The notes under the pieces were generated by a model. It made no database searches. It saw nothing but the letters and a program-made list of their open reading frames with translations, and was not told the DNA's origin. From the NCBI RefSeq assembly GCF_001432305.1, contig NZ_KQ483358.1:2355822-2419821 (forward strand): 64,000 nt of DNA, in the 5' to 3' direction. Source of the stretch: Curvibacter sp. PAE-UM. Its GTDB lineage: Bacteria > Pseudomonadota > Gammaproteobacteria > Burkholderiales > Burkholderiaceae_C. Shown piece after piece: positions 51,457 to 63,767 of the stretch (position 1 is its first letter; each line of letters begins with the position of its first letter). The translations under genes and the position numbers were made by a program.

Positions 51457-52803
51457 TCAGAGCTTCTTGACCAGCACCTGGGACTTGCGGTCCCAGTTGT
51501 ACTTGCGCTTGCGCGCCTCGGGCAGCCAGTCCGGGTCCACGTTCTGGAAACCGCGCTTGATGAACCAGTGCATGGTGCGCGTGGTCAGCACGAAGATGCT
51601 GTCCAGGCCCATGGACTTGGCGCGCTGCTCAATGCGTTTGAGCACCTTTTCGCCGTCGCCCTGGCCCTGCGATTCGGGCGAGACCGTCAGCGCCGCCATC
51701 TCGGCGGTCTTGGCTTCCGGGTAGGGGTAGAGCGCGGCGCAGGCGAAGATCACGCCGTCGTGTTCGACGATGGTGTAGTTGCCGATGTCGCGTTCGATCT
51801 CGGTGCGGTCCCGCTTGACCAGGGTGCCGTCCTTCTCGAACGGTTCGATCAGCTGCAGGATGCCGCCCACGTCGTCGGCCGTGGCTTCGCGCAGTTCTTC
51901 CAGCTTCTCGTCCACCACCATGGTGCCGATGCCATCGTGCACATACACCTCCAGCAGCAGCGCGCCATCCACCGCGAAGGGGATGATGTGGCTGCGTTCC
52001 ACGCCGCCCTTGCAGGCCTTCACGCAGTGCTGCAGGTAGAAGGCCGTGTCGGTGGGCAGGGTGGCGCCGGGCAGGGCGGCCAGCAGCTTTTCGGCTGCGG
52101 CCAGCGGCAGTTCGGTGTCGATGGGGTTGTCGTCGCTTTCGGGCTGGCTCGGGTCCATGCGGATGCCCGGCACCTCGCCCACGAAAATCAGCTTGTCGGC
52201 GTGCAGGGCCATGGCCACGCTGGTGGCCACCTCTTCCATGGTCAGGTTGAAGGCCTCGCCCGTGGGCGAGAAGCCGAAGGGCGAGAGCAGCACCATGGCG
52301 CCCATGTCCAGCGTACGGTTGATGCCGGCCACGTCCACCTTGCGCACCAGGCCCGAATGCTGGAAATCCACCCCGTCGACGATGCCCACCGGGCGCGCCG
52401 TGATGAAGTTGCCCGAGAGCACGCGCACCGTGGCGCCGGCCATGGGGGTGTTGGGCAGGCCCTGGCTGAAGGCGGCCTCGATCTCGTAGCGCAGTTGGCC
52501 GGCGGCCTCCTGCGCGCAGTCCAGCGCCACCTCGTCGGTGATGCGCATGCCGTGGGAGTATTTGGCCGTATGGCCCTTGGCCTTGAGCTGCTCGTTCACC
52601 TGCGGGCGGAAACCGTGCACCAGCACGATCCGCACCCCCATGCTCTGGATCAGCGCCAGGTCTTGCGCCAGGTGCTGCAGCTTGCCGGCGGCGATGGCCT
52701 CACCACAGACGCCCACCACAAAGGTCTTGCCGCGGTGCATGTGGATGTAGGGCGCCACCGAGCGGAACCAGGGCACGAAGGTGAAGTTGAAGACGGCGGA
52801 CAT
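51457..52803 (-). CDS. argA: N-acetylglutamate synthase ArgA
   Basis: The first enzyme of arginine biosynthesis, 448 residues. An N-terminal amino-acid-kinase domain (GKTFVVGVCGEAIAAGKLQHLAQD, VLVHGFRPQVNEQL, VLLSPFGFSPTGEAFNL) binds arginine for feedback control. A C-terminal GNAT domain transfers acetyl from acetyl-CoA (LYPYPEAKTAEMAALTVSPESQGQGDGEKVL). The start MSAVFNFTFVPWFR at 52803 matches the family; an open frame upstream runs into hrpA. It is divergent from hrpA across 64 bp. Confidence 0.96.
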   Translation of the reverse strand: MSAVFNFTFVPWFRSVAPYIHMHRGKTFVVGVCGEAIAAGKLQHLAQDLALIQSMGVRIVLVHGFRPQVNEQLKAKGHTAKYSHGMRITDEVALDCAQEAAGQLRYEIEAAFSQGLPNTPMAGATVRVLSGNFITARPVGIVDGVDFQHSGLVRKVDVAGINRTLDMGAMVLLSPFGFSPTGEAFNLTMEEVATSVAMALHADKLIFVGEVPGIRMDPSQPESDDNPIDTELPLAAAEKLLAALPGATLPTDTAFYLQHCVKACKGGVERSHIIPFAVDGALLLEVYVHDGIGTMVVDEKLEELREATADDVGGILQLIEPFEKDGTLVKRDRTEIERDIGNYTIVEHDGVIFACAALYPYPEAKTAEMAALTVSPESQGQGDGEKVLKRIEQRAKSMGLDSIFVLTTRTMHWFIKRGFQNVDPDWLPEARKRKYNWDRKSQVLVKKL

Positions 52804-52836
52804 GCTGGGTAGGGCGGGCGAGGGTGTAATGGCAGG

Positions 52837-52842
52837 GATAAT
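52837..52842 (+). promoter_or_regulatory. Candidate -10 box of hrpA
   Basis: GATAAT lies 25 nt before the likely TTG start of hrpA in the 64-bp argA-hrpA divergent gap. No clear -35. Confidence 0.35.
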
Positions 52843-52867
52843 TGCCGATTCTCCCTGAAGTTGCCCC

Positions 52868-56747
<3,880 letters not shown>

Positions 56748-56767
<20 letters not shown>

Positions 56768-56886
56768 TGCGAGGCTTTGCAGTGCAGGCTCATATGGCCG
56801 CAGGCCATGTGATGCCGGAACTACAAGGCATGGGTCGGCCGTCAGGCCGAGGCCGGGCGACAGCACGGCAGCAGATCAACAGCTGA
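56748..56886. repeat. Duplicated hrpA tail flanking mini-palindromes
   Basis: The last 20 nt of hrpA (56748-56767, coding QQLNS-stop) recur with few changes at 56867-56886, 119 bp downstream. Between them are short hairpins: CATATGGCC-GCA-GGCCATGTG (56791-56811, one T-G pair) and TCGGCC-GTCA-GGCCGA (56835-56850). The arrangement recalls the cysH insertion. No gene is recognised in this 126-bp gap. Confidence 0.6.
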
Positions 56887-56893
56887 GCCCCCG

Positions 56894-57601
56894 TCATAAG
56901 GCCAAGCCTTCACCCGCCTCCTCGTAGGTCCGCCCATCCCGGATGTGATAGATGCGCTTGAAGGTCGGGATGATCTTCTCGTCGTGCGTGACGACGATGA
57001 TGGCCGTGCGGTACTGCTGGGCCATCTGGTTCAGGATGCGCATGACGCCCAGCGCGCGTTCGCTGTCCAGCGGTGCCGTGGGCTCGTCGGCCAGGATCAC
57101 CGGTGGCTGGTTGGCCAGCGCGCGGGCAATCGCCACGCGCTGTTGTTCGCCGCCCGAGAGTTGTGAGGGTTCGGCGGCGGCGCGGTGCGCCACGTCCAGT
57201 GCCTGCAGCAGCTCGCGCGCACGCGCACGGGCCTTGCCGTTGGGCTGGCCGGCCAGCATGGGCAGCAGGGCCACGTTGTCGGTCACGTCCAGGAAGGGGA
57301 TGAGATAGGGCGCCTGGAACACGAAGCCGATGCTGTCGCGCCGCAGCGCGCGCAGGTCGCGGATGGTCCAGCCGTTGTCATAGATGGTCTGGTTGCCCAG
57401 CGTCATGCGTCCGGCCGTGGGCTCGATGATGGCGCCCAGGCACTTGAGCAGGGTGCTCTTGCCCGAGCCCGAGGGGCCGATCAGGCCCACCACCTCGCCC
57501 GGTGCCACGCTCATGTTGACGTCCTTGAGCGCGTGCACGGCGGCGTCGCCTTCGCCGTAGCGCTTGCTCAGGCCTTCGATGCGGATACCCAGTTCACTCA
57601 T
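56894..57601 (-). CDS. ABC transporter ATP-binding protein (LolD/MacB/DevA type)
   Basis: The 235-residue ATPase of an exporter. Walker A is GPSGSGKST, signature LSGGEQQRVAIARAL, Walker B VILADEPT, and the H-loop is VVTHDEK. The sequence class (MacB/LolD/DevA) pairs with FtsX-like permeases. It is the last gene of the tetR-adaptor-permease-ATPase operon, 9 bp after the permease. Confidence 0.92.
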   Translation of the reverse strand: MSELGIRIEGLSKRYGEGDAAVHALKDVNMSVAPGEVVGLIGPSGSGKSTLLKCLGAIIEPTAGRMTLGNQTIYDNGWTIRDLRALRRDSIGFVFQAPYLIPFLDVTDNVALLPMLAGQPNGKARARARELLQALDVAHRAAAEPSQLSGGEQQRVAIARALANQPPVILADEPTAPLDSERALGVMRILNQMAQQYRTAIIVVTHDEKIIPTFKRIYHIRDGRTYEEAGEGLAL

Positions 57602-57610
57602 GGTCTGTCC

Positions 57611-58801
57611 TTATCCAATCGCTGCGCCAGGGTCGACCCGCAGCGCCACGCGGATGGCCAGCGTGCTGGCCAGGGCGCAGATCACCATCACGGCGATCAG
57701 GCCGCGCACGGCGTCGCCGGTCTCCAGCAGCACGTACTTGGGGAAGAAGGGTGCCCAGACCGTGGCCGCCGTCTTGCCCACGATGAAGCCGATCAGGCCC
57801 AGGCCCAGGGCCTGCTGCAGGATCATGCCGGCGATGGTGCGGTTGCGCGTGCCGATGAGCTTGAGCACGGCGATCTCGCGCAGCTTGCCCAGCGTCATGG
57901 TGTAGATGATGAAGGCCACGATGGCCGCGCTCACGATGGCCAGGATCACCAGAAACATGCCGATCTGCTTGGCCGAGGTGGCGATCAGCTTGGCCACCAG
58001 GATCTCCTCCATCTGCTCGCGCGTGTAGGCCTCCAGGTGCTTCCAGCGGCGGATCGGTTCGGCCACCTGCTCCGGGTGGAAGCCCGGCTGGAGCTGCACC
58101 AGCACCGCGTTCACGTTGTGGTTGCTGCTTTGCGCGGCCTGCACGGCTTCCAGCAGGCCCGGCACGGCCGGGCGGTTCAAGGCAGGGTTGGCGGCGGTGC
58201 GGGCGCGATCGTTGAGGATGGCCTCGTTGTCTTTCAGGAACTGGGCTTCCTGCGCGTCGGCCAGCGGGATGAAGACCATGGGGTCGCCGCCGGAAGACAC
58301 CATGCGCTGCGTCAGGCCGACCACGCGGTAGTCGTGGCGGCGGATGCGGATCTGGTCGCCCAGGCGAAACCCTGTCTTCACATCGGCCACGGCCTCGTAG
58401 TGGTTGCGCGTGAGGTGCCGGCCGGCCACCAGGTAACCGGCTTCGCCCGGCTGGCCGGGCACCATGCCCACCACCATGGCGCGCACGTCATTGCCGTCCC
58501 GCCGCACTTGCATGGTGAAGTAGGTCACGTTGGCCGCGCGGGCCACGCCGGGCATGCCCAGGATCGAGCGATAGACGTCGTCGCGCAGGCTGGACGACTC
58601 CGCATACGGCCCCTGCGTGTCTTTCTGCACCACCCAGAGCTCGGCGCCGCTGTTGTTGAGCAGGGCGCGCGCGTCGTCCACCATGCCGCGGTAGACCCCG
58701 GCCATGGTCAGCGTGACGCCGATCAGCAGGCCCAGGCCGATGCCGGTGAAGACGAACTTGGCCCAGGAGTGCAGCACATCCCGGCCGGCCAGGCTGATCA
58801 T
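57611..58801 (-). CDS. FtsX-like/DevC-type ABC transporter permease
   Basis: A 396-residue membrane protein with one N-terminal helix (about 14-37), a large periplasmic MacB-type domain of about 220 residues, and three C-terminal helices (AIVSAAIVAFIIYTMTL, LGLGLIGFIVGKTAATVW, and one at about 365-385). This is the architecture of MacB/DevC mechanotransmission exporters. The start MISLAGRDVL at 58801 overlaps the adaptor stop (ATGA, 58798-58801). An open frame further upstream reads the adaptor gene out of frame and is not used. Confidence 0.9.
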   Translation of the reverse strand: MISLAGRDVLHSWAKFVFTGIGLGLLIGVTLTMAGVYRGMVDDARALLNNSGAELWVVQKDTQGPYAESSSLRDDVYRSILGMPGVARAANVTYFTMQVRRDGNDVRAMVVGMVPGQPGEAGYLVAGRHLTRNHYEAVADVKTGFRLGDQIRIRRHDYRVVGLTQRMVSSGGDPMVFIPLADAQEAQFLKDNEAILNDRARTAANPALNRPAVPGLLEAVQAAQSSNHNVNAVLVQLQPGFHPEQVAEPIRRWKHLEAYTREQMEEILVAKLIATSAKQIGMFLVILAIVSAAIVAFIIYTMTLGKLREIAVLKLIGTRNRTIAGMILQQALGLGLIGFIVGKTAATVWAPFFPKYVLLETGDAVRGLIAVMVICALASTLAIRVALRVDPGAAIG

Positions 58802-59991
58802 CGCGCTGGCTCCATGAGTGTCGGCACCACCTTGATGCGGCTGTCGGCACCGATCTCCTTCTCGCTGTACACGACGACCGCCGCGCCGGGCTGCAGACCG
58901 TCGAGCACACGCACCTGCCCATCGAGGCTGGTCTCGCCCAGCTGCAGCGGTGCGAAGCGCAGCTGGTCGTCCACCATCAGCCAGGCACCGGCCTGGCCCT
59001 GGTGACGGCGGATGGCGGCATTGGGCAGCACCAGTGCGCGTGGTGTTGCGGGCAGGCGCAAGGTGACCTCGGCCAGTTCGCCGACCGACAGGCCGGGGAC
59101 CGGCTGGTCGAAGCTGATCTGCGCAATGCGCTCCTCCGTCACGCTGTCGCCCTGCAGCTCCACGCGGCTGACCTTGCCCGCCAGCGGGCTGTGTGGCTGC
59201 GAACGCAGCACGATCCCGGCGGCCAGACCCGGCGCCAGCCCGGCTGAACGGCCCTGATCGAAACGCGCCTTGATCCACAGGCTGGCCGGATCGATGAGCT
59301 TGAGCACGGCCTGGCCGGCCACCACGGTGGAGCCGGGCTCGGCATCACGCGACAGCACCACACCGTCCTGCGTGGCCAGCAGGCGCGTGTTGCGGCGCTG
59401 CTGCTGCAGGGCGGAGCGTTCGGCCTGCAGGCGGGTCAGGTCCTGCGCGGCAGCAGACAGATTGGCCTGGGCGGCGCGCACCTGCGCCTCGGCCGAGAGC
59501 AGTTCCTGCTGCCGGCCTTCCACCACACCCGGGCTGACGAAGTTCTGCTGTCCCAAGTCCTGGTAACGCCGTGCATTGGCCCGGGCCAGCTCGCGCCGGG
59601 CGCTGGTATCCGCCACCTGGGCCTGGGCCGCTTCATGCATGCTGGCCGCGCGGGCCAGCGAGGCCTCAATCCCTTCCACGCGCTGCTGCAGGTCCACCGG
59701 GTCCATCTCGGCCAGCAATTGCCCGGCCTTCACGCGCTCACCGGCGTCCACCAGCACTCGCAGCACCCGGCCGGCGCTGGTGGGGCCGATCAGGTAGCTG
59801 CGGCGGGCTTCCACCGTGCCGATGCCGTACAGCGCCGGGATGATGGATGCTTCAGCCGCGGTGACGACGGTTACGCGCACCGGGGCCAGCGGCCCGGAGC
59901 GGCGGATGATGAAGACCAGCGCCGCCAGCAGCAGCAGGCCCATGACGAGCAGCACCAGCAGCCGCGGCGGGAGTGACTTGAGTTTTTTCAT
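58798..59991 (-). CDS. HlyD/DevB-family periplasmic adaptor
   Basis: A membrane-fusion protein of 397 residues that links the inner-membrane permease to an outer-membrane channel. It has an N-terminal signal anchor (LLVLLVMGLLLLAALVFII), a lipoyl half motif (GRVLRVLVDAGERVKAGQLLAEMDPVDL), an alpha-helical hairpin (about 110-200, Ala/Arg/Gln rich), the second lipoyl half (LLATQDGVVLSRDAEPGSTVVAG) and beta-barrel domains. The start MKKLKSLPPR at 59991 overlaps the tetR stop by 4 bp. No outer-membrane component is encoded nearby. Confidence 0.9.
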   Translation of the reverse strand: MKKLKSLPPRLLVLLVMGLLLLAALVFIIRRSGPLAPVRVTVVTAAEASIIPALYGIGTVEARRSYLIGPTSAGRVLRVLVDAGERVKAGQLLAEMDPVDLQQRVEGIEASLARAASMHEAAQAQVADTSARRELARANARRYQDLGQQNFVSPGVVEGRQQELLSAEAQVRAAQANLSAAAQDLTRLQAERSALQQQRRNTRLLATQDGVVLSRDAEPGSTVVAGQAVLKLIDPASLWIKARFDQGRSAGLAPGLAAGIVLRSQPHSPLAGKVSRVELQGDSVTEERIAQISFDQPVPGLSVGELAEVTLRLPATPRALVLPNAAIRRHQGQAGAWLMVDDQLRFAPLQLGETSLDGQVRVLDGLQPGAAVVVYSEKEIGADSRIKVVPTLMEPAR

Positions 59992-60596
59992 ACGGGGGTG
60001 CGCAGGCTGCGCAGGTAGAGATCGAAGACACGGGGCGCTTCGGAGCGCAGGGTGGAGACATGGCCACTGAGCATGGACTGCATGACCAGGCCCTGCATGA
60101 TGCCGACGAACATCGTTGCCGCCGCCGGGGCATCCAGATCGGGGTCGCACTGCCCCGCCTGGATCGCCTGCTTGATCAGGTTCAGCAGCAACTGGCGGTA
60201 GCTTTTCATCAGGCCGCGCACGCTCTCCTTGAGGGGCGAGTCCGCCGGCTGCTGCAGTTCATGGAAGATCAACCGCGGCACGCCGGGATGGTGCGACACA
60301 AAACCCACATGCGCGTCGAACACCTTGCGCAGGGCCTGCAGCGGCTCCGGGCTGGCGGCTGCCGCCGTCTGGATTTCGTGCATCAGGTTCTCGCGCACCC
60401 ACTCCATGGCGGCCAGCCAGATCGCCTCCTTGTTCTCGAAGTGCTTGAACAGGGCCCCCTGGGTCACGCCGACGGATTGCGCAATGTCCGTGGTGGTGAT
60501 CAGGGCCGGGCTGCGCTCCTGGGCCAGGCGCAAGGCGGCCGAGACGATCTCGGCCTGCCGGGAAGCCGTTGCCAGTCGAGGGGTGGGAGAAGCCAT
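59988..60596 (-). CDS. TetR family transcriptional regulator of the exporter operon
   Basis: A 202-residue repressor-type protein. The N-terminal helix-turn-helix (TTTDIAQSVGVTQGALFKHFENKEAIW, about 34-60) is classic TetR; the remaining helices form the ligand-binding domain. It is the first gene of the operon, with start/stop overlap to the adaptor gene. A perfect inverted repeat lies 8 bp upstream of its ATG, so it very probably represses its own operon; the inducer is unknown. Confidence 0.92.
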   Translation of the reverse strand: MASPTPRLATASRQAEIVSAALRLAQERSPALITTTDIAQSVGVTQGALFKHFENKEAIWLAAMEWVRENLMHEIQTAAAASPEPLQALRKVFDAHVGFVSHHPGVPRLIFHELQQPADSPLKESVRGLMKSYRQLLLNLIKQAIQAGQCDPDLDAPAAATMFVGIMQGLVMQSMLSGHVSTLRSEAPRVFDLYLRSLRTPV

Positions 60597-60604
60597 GGAA
60601 TGGT

Positions 60605-60630
60605 TTGGTAAGTAATAGACTACTTACCAA
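60605..60630. promoter_or_regulatory. TetR operator (perfect inverted repeat)
   Basis: TTGGTAAGTA (60605-60614) and TACTTACCAA (60621-60630) form a perfect 10-bp inverted repeat with a 6-nt spacer. It lies between the tetR promoter -10 and its start codon, and about 50 bp before the divergent EamA gene, an ideal position for TetR autorepression. Confidence 0.8.
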
Positions 60631-60659
60631 GTATACATGAGCGACAGGCCGACACGCAA
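60630..60659 (-). promoter_or_regulatory. Promoter of the tetR-exporter operon
   Basis: On the minus strand TTGCGT (60654-60659) and TATACT (60630-60635) are 18 bp apart. The -10 abuts the inverted-repeat operator, so TetR binding would block transcription initiation. Confidence 0.6.
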
Positions 60660-60665
60660 GCCAGG

Positions 60666-60671
60666 GATAAA
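60666..60671 (+). promoter_or_regulatory. Candidate -10 box of the EamA transporter gene
   Basis: GATAAA lies 8 nt before the ATG at 60680, with a partial -35 (GCGACA, 60641-60646) 19 bp upstream. If used, the mRNA would have almost no leader. Confidence 0.35.
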
Positions 60672-60679
60672 CTGGGCCG

Positions 60680-61621
60680 ATGCGCGCCCGTGTACACCCC
60701 AAGAAGCCTCAGCGCAGCCCCTGGCGGCGGCGCATGGACCTGACGCGGCACCGCGCGGGCCGGCTCGACCCGACGGTGCAGGGCCTGCTCTGGTCCGTGG
60801 CGGCCGGTCTGTGTTTTGTGCTGCTCAACACCATGACGCGTTACCTCACCACGCAGATCCCGCCGCTGCAGTCGCAGTTCCTGCGTTACCTCTGCGGGGT
60901 CATCGTGCTGCTGCCCCTGGTGCTGCGCAGCGGCATGGCGGCGTGGATGCCCCAGAACATACGCGGGCAGTTCGTGCGCGGTTTTGTCCACGCCACGGGC
61001 CTGGGCATCTGGTTCACGGCCATCCCGCACATCTCCCTGTCCGACACCACGGCCATGGGCTTCACCACCCCCATCTTCATCATGCTCGGTGCCTGGCTCT
61101 TCCTGCGCGAACCCATGCACTGGGAGCGCTGGCTGGCGGCGGGCATCGGCTTTGCGGGGGTGCTCATCGTCGTGGGGCCCAACCTGAGCGGCCAGGGCGG
61201 CTGGTGGAACCTGGTCATGCTGTCCTCGGCGCCCATGTTTGCGGCCTCCTTCCTGATCAGCAAGGCGCTCACGCGTTATGAGTCGGCCGGTGTCATCGTG
61301 CTCTGGCAGTCCATCACCGTCACCATCCTGAGCCTGCCGCTGGCCCTGCTCAACTGGCAGCCCGTCACGGCGGTGCAATGGGCGGGCTACATGCTCTGCG
61401 GTGTGCTGGGCAGTGGCGCGCACTACCTGCTGATGCGCTCCTACGTCGTGGCCGACATCTCGGCCACCCAGTCCGTCAAGTTCCTGGACCTGCTCTGGGC
61501 CGCGCTGATGGGCTGGCTGGTGTTTGCCGACGTGCCCACCAGCCACTCGCTGATCGGCGGCATCATCATCGCCGGCGCCACGCTCTGGATCGCGCGACGC
61601 GAAGCGCGCCGGGGTACCTGA
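60680..61621 (+). CDS. EamA/DMT family membrane transporter
   Basis: A 313-residue protein with about ten transmembrane helices arranged as two EamA repeats (first LLWSVAAGLCFVLLNTMTRY; second from about residue 165). The N-terminus is basic. An alternative start at 60734 (MDLTRHRAG) would give 295 residues. DMT family members export amino acids, metabolites or drugs, or salvage riboflavin or S-adenosylmethionine; the substrate cannot be predicted. It is divergent from the tetR operon and shares its control region. Confidence 0.88.
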   Translation: MRARVHPKKPQRSPWRRRMDLTRHRAGRLDPTVQGLLWSVAAGLCFVLLNTMTRYLTTQIPPLQSQFLRYLCGVIVLLPLVLRSGMAAWMPQNIRGQFVRGFVHATGLGIWFTAIPHISLSDTTAMGFTTPIFIMLGAWLFLREPMHWERWLAAGIGFAGVLIVVGPNLSGQGGWWNLVMLSSAPMFAASFLISKALTRYESAGVIVLWQSITVTILSLPLALLNWQPVTAVQWAGYMLCGVLGSGAHYLLMRSYVVADISATQSVKFLDLLWAALMGWLVFADVPTSHSLIGGIIIAGATLWIARREARRGT

Positions 61622-61625
61622 GCGC

Positions 61626-61654
61626 TTGACAGGGGAAGGCGGCCCCAGATAAAT
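61626..61654 (+). promoter_or_regulatory. Promoter of the Rieske protein gene
   Basis: A perfect -35 TTGACA (61626-61631) is followed by GATAAAT (61648-61654) at 16-17 bp. The gene starts at 61701. It begins just after the EamA stop codon. Confidence 0.55.
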
Positions 61655-61700
61655 TGGGCCGCATCCGGCCATCCCGCCGGTCGCTGCCCGAGGAGCGCCC

Positions 61701-62405
61701 ATGGACCGTCGCCAGTTCGTCGAGACCTGTTCCACCAGCGTGGCCTGCCTCACGGCGGCTGTGGCCCTGCCGGCCTTCGGCGCCGACGCCAAACCCAAAG
61801 CCTACGCCCGCGTGCTGCTCACCGATGAGTTCGGCGACCCGATCAAGGCCAGCCAGCTCAAGCCCCAGACCAACTACGTCTTCCACTACCCCTTCGAGGC
61901 CACGCCGGTTTTCCTGCTCAATCTGGGCAAACCCGCACAGCCGCAGCCGCTGAGCACCAAGACCAAGGAGAGTTATGTCTGGCCCGGTGGCGTGGGGCCG
62001 CAACGCAACCTCGTGGCCTTCAGCGCCATCTGCGCACACCAGCTGGTCTACCCCACGCAGCAGGTGAGTTTCATCAGCTTTCGCAAGAGCAAGGCCAAGA
62101 AGGGCGTGGCCGACAACCTCATCCACTGCTGCGCCGAACACAGCCAGTACGACCCGGCCCAGGGCGCGCGTGTGCTCAACGGCCCGGCCGAGCAGCCCCT
62201 GTGCGCCGTGCTGCTGGAGCACGACGCCAAGGCCGACACACTGACGGCTTACGCCACGCTGGGCGGCGAACTGTTCGACGATTTCTTCCGCAAGTACGAG
62301 TTCAAGCTGAGCCTGGATGTGGGCCCGAAGGCGAAGAACGCGGTGGCCGGCAAGGCGGCGGTGCGGGAGCTGGAGAAGTTTTGCCGGAATCCGATTCAGT
62401 GTTAA
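61701..62405 (+). CDS. Tat-exported Rieske-type [2Fe-2S] protein
   Basis: A 234-residue protein starting MDRRQFVETC, a short twin-arginine signal with a hydrophobic stretch ending at AFGADA (about residue 30). A Rieske cluster pattern follows: C111-A-H113 and C143/C144-x2-H147 (IHCCAEHSQYDP), close to the usual CxH...CxxH, and GARVLNGPAEQPL matches the Pro loop region. The second box has CC instead of CP. It stands alone without a cytochrome or oxidase gene, so its redox partner is unknown. Confidence 0.75.
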   Translation: MDRRQFVETCSTSVACLTAAVALPAFGADAKPKAYARVLLTDEFGDPIKASQLKPQTNYVFHYPFEATPVFLLNLGKPAQPQPLSTKTKESYVWPGGVGPQRNLVAFSAICAHQLVYPTQQVSFISFRKSKAKKGVADNLIHCCAEHSQYDPAQGARVLNGPAEQPLCAVLLEHDAKADTLTAYATLGGELFDDFFRKYEFKLSLDVGPKAKNAVAGKAAVRELEKFCRNPIQC

Positions 62406-62481
62406 GTGGCGCAGAACAAAGAGTCGTAGATTGCGAAAAACGAAGCGTGCTTAGCATCGGTGTCGAAGTGCATGGTTGGCA

Positions 62482-63039
62482 TCATTTCGAAAGACCTGCC
62501 GATATTGCTGCGATAACAGCAATTCCAAAAACGGGGATAAGCATGTACGAGAGAGCCAATATCCGTTCGGCGCCCTTGGAGAGTCCATATGCGACTAGCA
62601 AAAAGATTGGATAAAAAAACCAGCTGCTCATCTCTCTTTGGGCAGGGCGATCAATGGCAAATGCATAGAGCATTAGCGCATATGCACCAATGAAAAATGC
62701 GACTTCGGCGACAAGCCGGACTCGCGGCAGATTGCGCAACAAGTGGCCACGAATCAGGCCTCCAAAGAACAACCCCATGACGATGGCATTGTCTACAAAG
62801 TTGGGAGGCAGAGGACGGCCGACGAGACCTTGAATAAGTTCGACTAGCGGGTGACTGATCCACGTCTGGTAGAACGTCAGTGCGTCAAGAATGAAGCCTT
62901 TCCATTTGAATACAGCTTCGGAAAGCGACGCTAGGGACGTCGTCGTAAGAAAGAGTGCTATGACGAGAAAGACCTTAATGCGCCACGGAGAACGATCCCA
63001 GTGCTGCACAGCCTCATCGATATCTGCTTTCAGTCCCAT
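62482..63039 (-). CDS. Hypothetical multi-pass membrane protein
   Basis: A protein of 185 residues with about five hydrophobic segments (IKVFLVIALFLTTTSLASL, a segment near 75-95, LVAEVAFFIGAYALMLYAFAI, WFFYPIFLLVAYGLS and LIPVFGIAVIAAISAGL). I do not recognise the family. The start MGLKADIDEA at 63039 lacks a Shine-Dalgarno. A longer open frame upstream passes into the next gene in a wrong frame and is not used. The DNA is markedly AT-richer than neighbouring genes, which suggests foreign origin. Confidence 0.6.
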   Translation of the reverse strand: MGLKADIDEAVQHWDRSPWRIKVFLVIALFLTTTSLASLSEAVFKWKGFILDALTFYQTWISHPLVELIQGLVGRPLPPNFVDNAIVMGLFFGGLIRGHLLRNLPRVRLVAEVAFFIGAYALMLYAFAIDRPAQREMSSWFFYPIFLLVAYGLSKGAERILALSYMLIPVFGIAVIAAISAGLSK

Positions 63040-63080
63040 ATTGGTCTGGAATGAATCAGTGCTGATCGGGTCGCTCTGGA

Positions 63081-63542
63081 TCAATACACCCAAGGCACAA
63101 ACCGCTTGGTCTGCTCCCGGTAGTGCACATACCCCGGGTGCTGCGCCAGCATCCAGCGTTCTTCCAGCGTGGACTTGAACCACAGTACCAGCGACAGTGT
63201 CCACCAGGCCAGCCAGGCTTCCTCGCTGGCGGCTGTCCATGCCAGGGCCCAGGTGCCGAGCAGGAAGGCGGTGTACATGGGGTGGCGTATCCAGCCGTAG
63301 GGGCCGCTGGTGACCAACGTGCCGCCCACGCGCGGGCGGGGGTGGATGTTGAAGTTGCCCAGCCGGTTGGCGCGCAGGGTCCAGCCGAAGAGCAGCAAGG
63401 CCCCCGCGGCCGCGGCCCAGGCGGCCAGCGGGATGGCCCCGTTCTCTGCGGCGGGCCAGGCCATCAGGGCCAGCACGGCCAGCAGGCCGAACTGCAGGAG
63501 CACCAGCCCCGAACCGAGCCATACACGTTGACGTTCGTTCAT
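63081..63542 (-). CDS. Isoprenylcysteine carboxyl methyltransferase (ICMT/PEMT) family membrane protein
   Basis: A 153-residue protein with about four transmembrane helices and the ICMT/PEMT SAM-binding signature: RVGGTLVTSGPYGWIRHPMY, then EERWMLAQHPGYVHYREQTKRFVPW with the conserved Glu-Glu and tyrosines. Bacterial members methylate small or lipid substrates that are mostly unknown. The start MNERQRVWLG at 63542 is chosen; the open frame upstream is not family-like. Its basal GC is high, unlike the neighbouring hypothetical gene. Confidence 0.82.
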   Translation of the reverse strand: MNERQRVWLGSGLVLLQFGLLAVLALMAWPAAENGAIPLAAWAAAAGALLLFGWTLRANRLGNFNIHPRPRVGGTLVTSGPYGWIRHPMYTAFLLGTWALAWTAASEEAWLAWWTLSLVLWFKSTLEERWMLAQHPGYVHYREQTKRFVPWVY

Positions 63543-63767
63543 GTTCAATCTCACGGTTGGGCCAGGCACGCCCGTGCCGTGGTCAGGTTCTTGACAGTCA
63601 GGCGAACAGTTTAAGCCTGCTGTGCGGCAGAGACGCTGGGGTTTTGCGGCCGGCCACCGGTGCAAATATTTTTTCAGGCCCCTGCATCCATACGCCAATT
63701 CGCTCCGTTCTAAAGGTGGGACGCAATGGTGCGGCCCATCCATCCAACCTTTCAGGACGAGGACATC

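Noticed and set aside
63043-63522. N-terminal extension of the AT-rich membrane protein
   Set aside because: It reads the ICMT-family gene out of frame; base composition changes abruptly at the chosen start.
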